Assembly: GCA_910588245.1 (NCBI GenBank) | Contig: CAJUQP010000011.1 | Location: 15,265-79,264 of the forward strand | From: an uncultured Muribaculaceae bacterium | Lineage (GTDB): Bacteria; Bacteroidota; Bacteroidia; Bacteroidales; Muribaculaceae | Length of the DNA: 64,000 bases | Reading direction: 5' to 3' | Notes under the pieces: model-generated | What the model saw: the letters and a program-made list of their open reading frames with translations, nothing else | The model's database searches: none | What the model was told of the DNA's origin: nothing | Made by a program: the position numbers and the translations under genes | In this document: positions 60,601 through 64,000 of the stretch, piece after piece | How the letters are laid out: every line of letters starts with the position of its first letter | How positions within the stretch are numbered: the stretch's first letter is position 1

Positions 60601-61922
60601 CTCAGTTATTGTCACTAGATGGAACTATCATTGAGGAACAGAAATATAAATCCGAATCGAAACTGTCAAACGGATATTCGATTGTGGAATCTTTCGATGG
60701 TGATTGGGGTATTACTGATAGTGATGGTATTGAAATAATTACACCCCAATATGACATCATAATTACAATTGATGAAAAATTCCTAAAAGTTAAAAAAGGA
60801 AATCACTGGGGTATTATTACCTCAACAGGACAAATAATCGCTGAACCCATCTATCATTCCGTTGATAGTTTTGACGGCAAATGCTTCGTAGTCACAAAAT
60901 CTGATGAGACAAGAGGCTGGGGCTTTTTATCTGGGAAAATAGACAATACAGGCAGACCTGTGTCCGAGGTTATTTCACAGACACAGAATGGTTTCTTGAT
61001 ATCCAAATCCTTTGAGAAATTCGGATTAGAGAAAGATGGCGCCATCATTATCCCCTATATGTACGAAACTCTTTCTTATTGGGGAGAGGATAAGTATATT
61101 GCTCAAAGGAATAACAAATTTGGTATTATTGATAGCCATAATAAAGTTATGATAAACTTTGAGTATTCTTCTATTACTCCACTCGAAGCAGGAAAGAGCA
61201 CTATCAAGAAAGGTACTTTACAACAGGAGATAGACAGTAATCTCAATAAGATTGAAGAAATTGTCATAAATCTTCAGGAAGGCTATAAAAAGGTTAAGTT
61301 TGGGGGAAAATGGGGCATTCATACTCCGAAAGGTGAGATAATAGTAGATTATCTTTATGATGAGATATCTACGTTTAGAGGTCGTTTGGTTGGTATTATC
61401 AACGGTCGCCTTATCAAATTAAATGCGTACTATCCATACCGCTTGGCTATGCAAGCAAAGAATCTTGGGATAATTGACTCAAGAGATTTGATTTATTCAG
61501 GAGGAGTGAAGTTTCAGAATCTTAAGAGACGAGACCATCCTCAAAAAGGTCAAGAGATTGCTGTTGTTCTTCTGAATTGGACTTCTACAATGAAATATCC
61601 AATTGTTATTCCGTATGACAAAGTGAAACATAACACTCGTGCAAAGCATGTAGATAAGCCCACAGACTTCTCAATTGGAGACACTTTTGAAGCAAAAGTA
61701 AAATCAATAATATCGGGGTATGGAACCGCAAAAGGGAAAAGAAAAGGTGTTGAAATCACATTAACAAATGGTATGAAATCATACGTATTCAAAAAAGATT
61801 TCAGTACATCTGGAATTGATATTGAAACCATAAATATCGAAGAGAACTTAATGGTGACAAAACTCGGCTATGATGAGGAACTAGACCGTACAATGTGGAA
61901 AGTTAGGAGAATTGATGACTAA
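57681..61922 (+). CDS. Coiled-coil / CoiA-like nuclease / WG-repeat / S1-like multidomain protein
   Basis: 1413 aa, last gene of the defence operon. Residues about 15-390 are one long SMC-like coiled coil. A Ser/Pro/Gln linker (about 395-430) leads to a region with a CPCCG zinc-type motif (about 514) and a segment (about 612-660) reading LADVTARYNDIDVVFELVT...ARVHDRDIFYLINHRQVFWIFG. That matches the D-x(10+)-E-x-V core and the following FY...W-F pattern of CoiA/DUF6035-like PD-(D/E)xK nucleases. About eight to ten WG repeats (KWGFKYEDV, KYGVVNRFG, DWGITDSDG, HWGIITSTG, KFGIIDSHN, KWGIHTPKG) fill about 800-1235. The end (about 1330-1413, IGDTFEAKVKSI...GVEITLTNGMKSYVF) looks like an S1/OB fold. 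AT-rich. No whole-length relative is known to me. The start ATG 57681 is preferred over an upstream codon inside the acidic ORF. Confidence 0.75.
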   Translation: MKFFKSIFKGLFSEEISSLQKQIQSKQKALAESETAVSNIRREKKQLSSCIESLNHDISDLNNRVNSLRGTITAKDTELSAKDQRILALEQSLSEKQSESKNDNNLINEYRQQIDGLESTKNELERLIEDQKKLIKDNNTKAQRFDENLRLATEQIENLNSQKSALEIKIQELTHQLSEAHIISAETEKALNEKSDILLSKEAELTGLKESCKSLEEELKRLANLLSEINGQVGILTSRNEVLEADKQDLLTKLNELQNKLVDEELLNALRNDVKQKQETISDLESDIQCLNEELCSIRINKSELKSLLNQKIQECENLKKELQSISAQYDAVHSTEKALTQADKRIAELENTLRNAPTLNELIKRDKEIERLKSKVREYEIKIAELTASTSDVHDQDPIQTESSSSVIPSEPSNTPAKSESQAQKPRYRKLHFPYRQKPIPPSKDVVTVDFPVIENDNVYSQTARLIDKVFNHRSNSFITANEIFLHKSVEEISRMRFELEEAARTGIPYLTCPCCGNMVKISSRSVGFGLKSKEVQFFTHAVKNIPCDLKRDNSYTMTIDDGVNGENDFSYLKELRNLLTNSLRTDLSKKKGLSDVEDSVYINSDELPIMKRRLADVTARYNDIDVVFELVTPTTHVARVHDRDIFYLINHRQVFWIFGLESIVDYNELRRSVSKDIFFTNKRNVFVFDLEAQEESKRRGELMLKCNWLDEDGVWYYQIEKNGKNGILISLDLIHFEQDSCRPYFYDADEPFYLKHPTAERPLKLSREKLKQDIIEAWNYEQQRNRAIEVMVKDNRGVEAFTDGEKWGFKYEDVIFIEPVFDSKPIMLGDFAKVEKDGKYGVVNRFGDYRLQPDYTKVELLPNGYILYVSKGNWYLFGVIDPLSSFAMEDEVVVSTISKLSSIYHLLIKKYLFKGQQPEEFYFVENEIFKKNNSSGKWSLWQSNGVKVTDISWDSLEITSEDTIKVSSNGRTQLLSLDGTIIEEQKYKSESKLSNGYSIVESFDGDWGITDSDGIEIITPQYDIIITIDEKFLKVKKGNHWGIITSTGQIIAEPIYHSVDSFDGKCFVVTKSDETRGWGFLSGKIDNTGRPVSEVISQTQNGFLISKSFEKFGLEKDGAIIIPYMYETLSYWGEDKYIAQRNNKFGIIDSHNKVMINFEYSSITPLEAGKSTIKKGTLQQEIDSNLNKIEEIVINLQEGYKKVKFGGKWGIHTPKGEIIVDYLYDEISTFRGRLVGIINGRLIKLNAYYPYRLAMQAKNLGIIDSRDLIYSGGVKFQNLKRRDHPQKGQEIAVVLLNWTSTMKYPIVIPYDKVKHNTRAKHVDKPTDFSIGDTFEAKVKSIISGYGTAKGKRKGVEITLTNGMKSYVFKKDFSTSGIDIETINIEENLMVTKLGYDEELDRTMWKVRRIDD

Positions 61923-61955
61923 ACTGCGCGGGTAAGCATTAACTGAAGTACACCT

Positions 61956-61985
61956 TTTGGAGGTTGCAGATGGGTTGTAATTTTG
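61956..61985 (+). promoter_or_regulatory. Promoter of the 51-aa gene / SanA-like operon
   Basis: TTTG (61956-61959), 18 nt, TAATTTTG (61978-61985) followed by C. It fixes the start of the small gene at 62022. Confidence 0.6.
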
Positions 61986-62018
61986 CGATGCAGAGTTGCA
62001 CCAACTGCAATCTCCAAA
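61956..62018. repeat. Imperfect inverted repeat flanking the -7 box
   Basis: TTTGGAGGTTGCAGATGG (61956-61973) and CCAACTGCAATCTCCAAA (62001-62018) are complementary at 16 of 18 positions. The arms lie on either side of the -7 box, so this could be an operator or a hairpin in read-through RNA from the defence operon. Confidence 0.65.
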
Positions 62019-62021
62019 GTT

Positions 62022-62177
62022 ATGACAAAATCAGAGTTTCAAGAACTACAGAAGCGAGCCGCCTCGTCATATCTGAATCTTCAGATGGAGCTTCGTGGTT
62101 ATGAGACACTGGAGAAAAAAGGTGATTCGATTTTATCTTCATTCCGGATTGCGTCAACTAAAACATCTGATAAATGA
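62022..62177 (+). CDS. Small protein of unknown function
   Basis: 51 aa, helical, starting MTKSEFQELQKRAASSYLNLQM and ending STKTSDK. The ATG at 62022 is used because upstream in-frame codons fall in the promoter and repeat. Its stop overlaps the next start (ATGA), showing translational coupling with the SanA-like gene. No domain recognised. Confidence 0.6.
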   Translation: MTKSEFQELQKRAASSYLNLQMELRGYETLEKKGDSILSSFRIASTKTSDK

Positions 62178-63502
62178 CAAGGAGAAGAAAAATATCAATC
62201 TGGCTATTCTCAATCATACTAATTAGTATTTTGGGAATGATTATCTGCGATCAGTACGTAGCATATAATGCCAGCGGGAGATTGTATGAAAATGTGGACA
62301 GTATCCCTCATCGGAAGGTCGGCATTATTCTTGGCACATCGCCTATTTCCACATGGAATGGGCGTCGTAACTACTATTTTGACCATAGGATTAAGGCTGG
62401 TGCGGAGTTATACAAAGCCCGAAAGGTTGACTGGCTCGTTGTCAGTGGCGGCGATTACCGCAACACCGAAAACGGATATGATGAACCGGTGGCAATGCGC
62501 GATTCGTTGATTAAACAAGGTGTTGATTCTGCCCGCATCGTTCTTGATTATGACGGCATCCGGACACTCAATTCCATTGCAAAGATGCGTGATGTATATT
62601 GTCAGGATTCGATTGTCATAATTTCTCAGAAATATCATAACGAGAGAGCCTTGTATCAGGCAAGACATCTGGGAATTGACGCAATCGGATTCAATGCTAA
62701 GACTCCGGGACGGCGTACTTCATGGTGGCGCAACCGTGGGCGTGAGGTATTTGCTCGCGTGAAACTGTTTATTGATGTGGCCCGTGGACTTCACCCCGAT
62801 ATAAAAGAATCAATCGTAAGAGATTTCACCAAAGTAGATGCAGACATTCTTTCTGTTTCTCATATCAAAACCGAACACGGTGACTTGATTTGTCTCAAAC
62901 CGGATATGAGCGGACTTAAAATGGATATGGTATGTGGAGAAATACCTTCCCCTGACGATGATTCTATTGTTTTGGCATTTGCCGGAGCATTCACAGGAAC
63001 CGAGTTTGATAAGGGACACTCAAATGTGGCCGGAGATCACGTTACGGATGGCGTCCGATTCAGAGGTTATAGCTGTAAGCGAAACACGGGAGTATTCACA
63101 TGGTCTGCCGAGTCTGGGCCAAGTTTTTTCTACAAGGATTATTCCTTCGCATTGGACAGGGCCGCAAAGGAAGGAGGCATGGGGTTCGCACAGGAAATGA
63201 TGATACACGACGGTGCTAAAGTACCAACCACTCGCCCATTAGGGAATCAAAATGTCTTTCGTGCCCTATGTCTCGATTCCGACAACCGGTTGGCACTTTA
63301 CGAAAGCCAAGGAATCGTTTCATTCGGAAATTTCATAGACGCACTGCTCTCGCAAGGCGTAAAAGAAGCACTATATACCGACATGGGACAAGGCTGGAAC
63401 TACTGTTTCTACCGCGCCAATAATGGCGATGTCCCACCAAAATATCTTCACAGTCAATCCCTTCCTTACGCCTCAAATTTCGTCACCCTCAAGATCAAGT
63501 AG
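62174..63502 (+). CDS. SanA/DUF218 domain fused to a phosphodiester-glycosidase-like domain
   Basis: 442 aa. An N-terminal TM anchor (about 7-27) is followed by a SanA/YdcF-like DUF218 domain (about 45-205): VGIILGTSP, WLVVSGGDYRNTENGYDEPVAM, ILDYDGIRTLNSI, VIISQKYHNERALYQARHLG. SanA proteins affect envelope barrier function. The second half (about 225-440) resembles the NAGPA/phosphodiester glycosidase fold: AFAGAFTGT, FTWSAESG, DRAAKEGGMGFAQEMMIHDG, ALCLDSDNRLALYESQGIVSFGNFIDALLSQGVKEALYTDMGQGWNY. I infer an envelope enzyme trimming or checking a glycan-phosphate substrate. The N-terminal call is firm; the C-terminal call is moderate. Confidence 0.78.
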   Translation: MTRRRKISIWLFSIILISILGMIICDQYVAYNASGRLYENVDSIPHRKVGIILGTSPISTWNGRRNYYFDHRIKAGAELYKARKVDWLVVSGGDYRNTENGYDEPVAMRDSLIKQGVDSARIVLDYDGIRTLNSIAKMRDVYCQDSIVIISQKYHNERALYQARHLGIDAIGFNAKTPGRRTSWWRNRGREVFARVKLFIDVARGLHPDIKESIVRDFTKVDADILSVSHIKTEHGDLICLKPDMSGLKMDMVCGEIPSPDDDSIVLAFAGAFTGTEFDKGHSNVAGDHVTDGVRFRGYSCKRNTGVFTWSAESGPSFFYKDYSFALDRAAKEGGMGFAQEMMIHDGAKVPTTRPLGNQNVFRALCLDSDNRLALYESQGIVSFGNFIDALLSQGVKEALYTDMGQGWNYCFYRANNGDVPPKYLHSQSLPYASNFVTLKIK

Positions 63503-63516
63503 CATAATAACTCCAA

Positions 63517-63556
63517 TAAACGGCATTACCTACTTGTAAACGGCATTGCCTACTTG
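63517..63556. repeat. Tandem direct repeat, 20 bp x 2
   Basis: TAAACGGCATTACCTACTTG is followed directly by a second copy with one change (A to G). Confidence 0.85.
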
Positions 63557-63784
63557 CGGACATCGCATTAATTTCTTTCCCCTTTCCGGATTGGAAGTGA
63601 AAAAATCAGGCTGAACCGCATTGGCATGTGAGAGGCTTGTCATAATAAATCCATGCCCCCAACCTTGACCTCTCAATCCCAATCGCGAAGCCGGTTTGTC
63701 GAAGGTGAAAAACCAAGCAAATCCTAATCCCTCACATATCGCCTGTCCCTTCCTATCTTATCGCCCGTCCTTACCTGTCCTGTC

Positions 63785-63801
63785 GCCCGGCGTTGCCGGG
63801 C
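63785..63801. other. Short GC-rich perfect hairpin
   Basis: GCCCGGC and GCCGGGC around GTT, with no following T-run, so it is not a normal intrinsic terminator. Confidence 0.6.
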
Positions 63802-63925
63802 CTCGTGTGCCGCAGACGAATGCCGCGGTTCCCGTCCTCGTCCCCTAAACTCCCAACCAACGGAAAAACTGACAACGGAAAACGGAAAAGTTGCGGAATA
63901 AAAAACTCCCTCGCAAATCCCGTAT

Positions 63926-63933
63926 TAACTTTG
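63926..63933 (+). promoter_or_regulatory. Candidate -7 box near the right end
   Basis: TAACTTTGC with no -33 TTTG at 19-21 nt. It may drive a gene beyond the window; the tandem repeat follows 17 nt later. Confidence 0.35.
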
Positions 63934-63950
63934 CCCCCGGAAACATACGT

Positions 63951-63997
63951 ATTCCGGACGATATCCGTTCACTCATTCCGGTGATATCCGTTCACTC
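63951..63997. repeat. Tandem 23-24-bp repeat, possibly continuing past the window
   Basis: ATTCCGG-AC-GATATCCGTTCACTC (63951-63974) is followed by ATTCCGG-T-GATATCCGTTCACTC (63975-63997). The same 19-bp core occurs inverted at 33766-33784. Confidence 0.8.
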
Positions 63998-64000
63998 GGT

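Larger units (their letters stand above)
44829..61922 (+). other. Nine-gene composite type III restriction-modification / defence operon
   Basis: All nine genes run the same way: helicase, AlbA_2 protein, DUF4391, TM-coiled-coil protein, mod, TM-pentapeptide protein, res, acidic micro-ORF, coiled-coil/WG protein. Junctions are 2 nt, 69 nt, a 4-nt overlap, an 8-nt overlap, 4 nt, 2 nt, a 1-nt overlap and 2 nt. By eye, the helicase, DUF4391, mod ends and res have composition near the chromosomal genes, while the four large cargo genes are AT-richer, which suggests stepwise insertion into a mobile R-M backbone. One promoter (about 44671) precedes the operon. Confidence 0.75.
63503..64000. other. 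Non-coding right-end region with short repeats
   Basis: About 500 nt with no supported gene. It holds a tandem 20-bp repeat (63517-63556), a GCCCGGC-GTT-GCCGGGC hairpin (63785-63801), a TAACTTTGC -7-like box (63926-63933) and a 23-24-bp tandem repeat at the window edge. A 63-codon frame at 63793-63984 runs through the repeats and is not called. Confidence 0.6.

Noticed and set aside
44829..61922. Assignment of the island as DISARM or BREX
   Set aside because: SNF2 helicase, methylase and PLD-like features invite DISARM, but no drmA/drmB-like genes are present. No pglZ, brxC or Lon-like gene is present for BREX. Mod and Res are classical type III proteins.
63793..63984. 63-codon frame near the right end
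   Set aside because: It crosses the hairpin, the -7-like box and the tandem repeat, and has Pro/Ser/Arg-rich random composition.
1..64000. tRNA or rRNA genes
   Set aside because: I looked for GGTTCGAATCC-type T-arms and rRNA-like stretches while reading and found none; a covariance-model scan would be decisive.

Overview
The window looks like a chromosomal segment of an anaerobic gut Bacteroidota (order Bacteroidales). The best guess is Muribaculaceae or a close relative, but the family-level call is inference. Support comes from Bacteroidetes-type promoters (TTTG, 18-21 nt, TAnnTTTG) in front of many genes, an LpxC-FabZ fusion, a DUF4295 gene after rpmB-rpmG, a serine-palmitoyltransferase-like enzyme, a Na+-pumping methylmalonyl-CoA decarboxylase operon, and generally weak Shine-Dalgarno sequences. 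No tRNA, rRNA, CRISPR array or intact insertion sequence was seen.

Layout. 0.2-4.3 kb holds two exported hydrolases: a PI-PLC-like lipoprotein and an M13 peptidase. 4.4-12.7 kb (minus strand) holds tamB, a patatin, a GH13 enzyme and prs. 12.9-15.6 kb (plus) holds tsaD, a CinA-like amidohydrolase and rpmB-rpmG-DUF4295. 15.9-19.1 kb (minus) is the lipid A operon lpxD-lpxC/fabZ-lpxA. 19.3-23.6 kb (plus) is the methylmalonyl-CoA epimerase/decarboxylase operon, which turns methylmalonyl-CoA into propionyl-CoA while exporting Na+. 23.9-29.3 kb holds small genes, the SPT-like enzyme, dnaK and an ABM monooxygenase.

29.4-33.7 kb is a small accessory region. It has a DUF3791-DUF3990 pair (toxin-antitoxin-like), a frameshifted GIY-YIG gene, a Bro-N/Fic fusion, small membrane proteins and a second frameshifted gene. 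33.8-44.4 kb returns to ordinary chromosome: hrpB, a GH2 beta-galactosidase, a TerB-like protein, a stomatin-tail-like protein and a Ca2+ P-type ATPase.

44.6-61.9 kb is the most interesting part: one tightly packed nine-gene operon built on an expanded type III restriction-modification system. The backbone is a PLD-like/SNF2 helicase, DUF4391, Mod methyltransferase and Res endonuclease. Interleaved are AT-richer cargo genes: an AlbA_2/Schlafen-like ATP-binding protein, a two-TM coiled-coil protein, a TM-pentapeptide protein with a TIR/deoxyribosyltransferase-like C-terminus, a 50-aa acidic protein, and a 1413-aa protein combining a coiled coil, a CoiA-like nuclease region, WG repeats and an S1-like domain. 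Gaps between genes are mostly 0-4 nt or overlaps. I propose this as a composite anti-phage island whose cargo could act as membrane, NAD/nucleotide or nuclease effectors.

62.0-63.5 kb carries a 51-aa gene coupled to a SanA-like/phosphodiester-glycosidase-like fusion. The last 0.5 kb is non-coding and contains short tandem repeats, one of which also occurs, inverted, upstream of hrpB.
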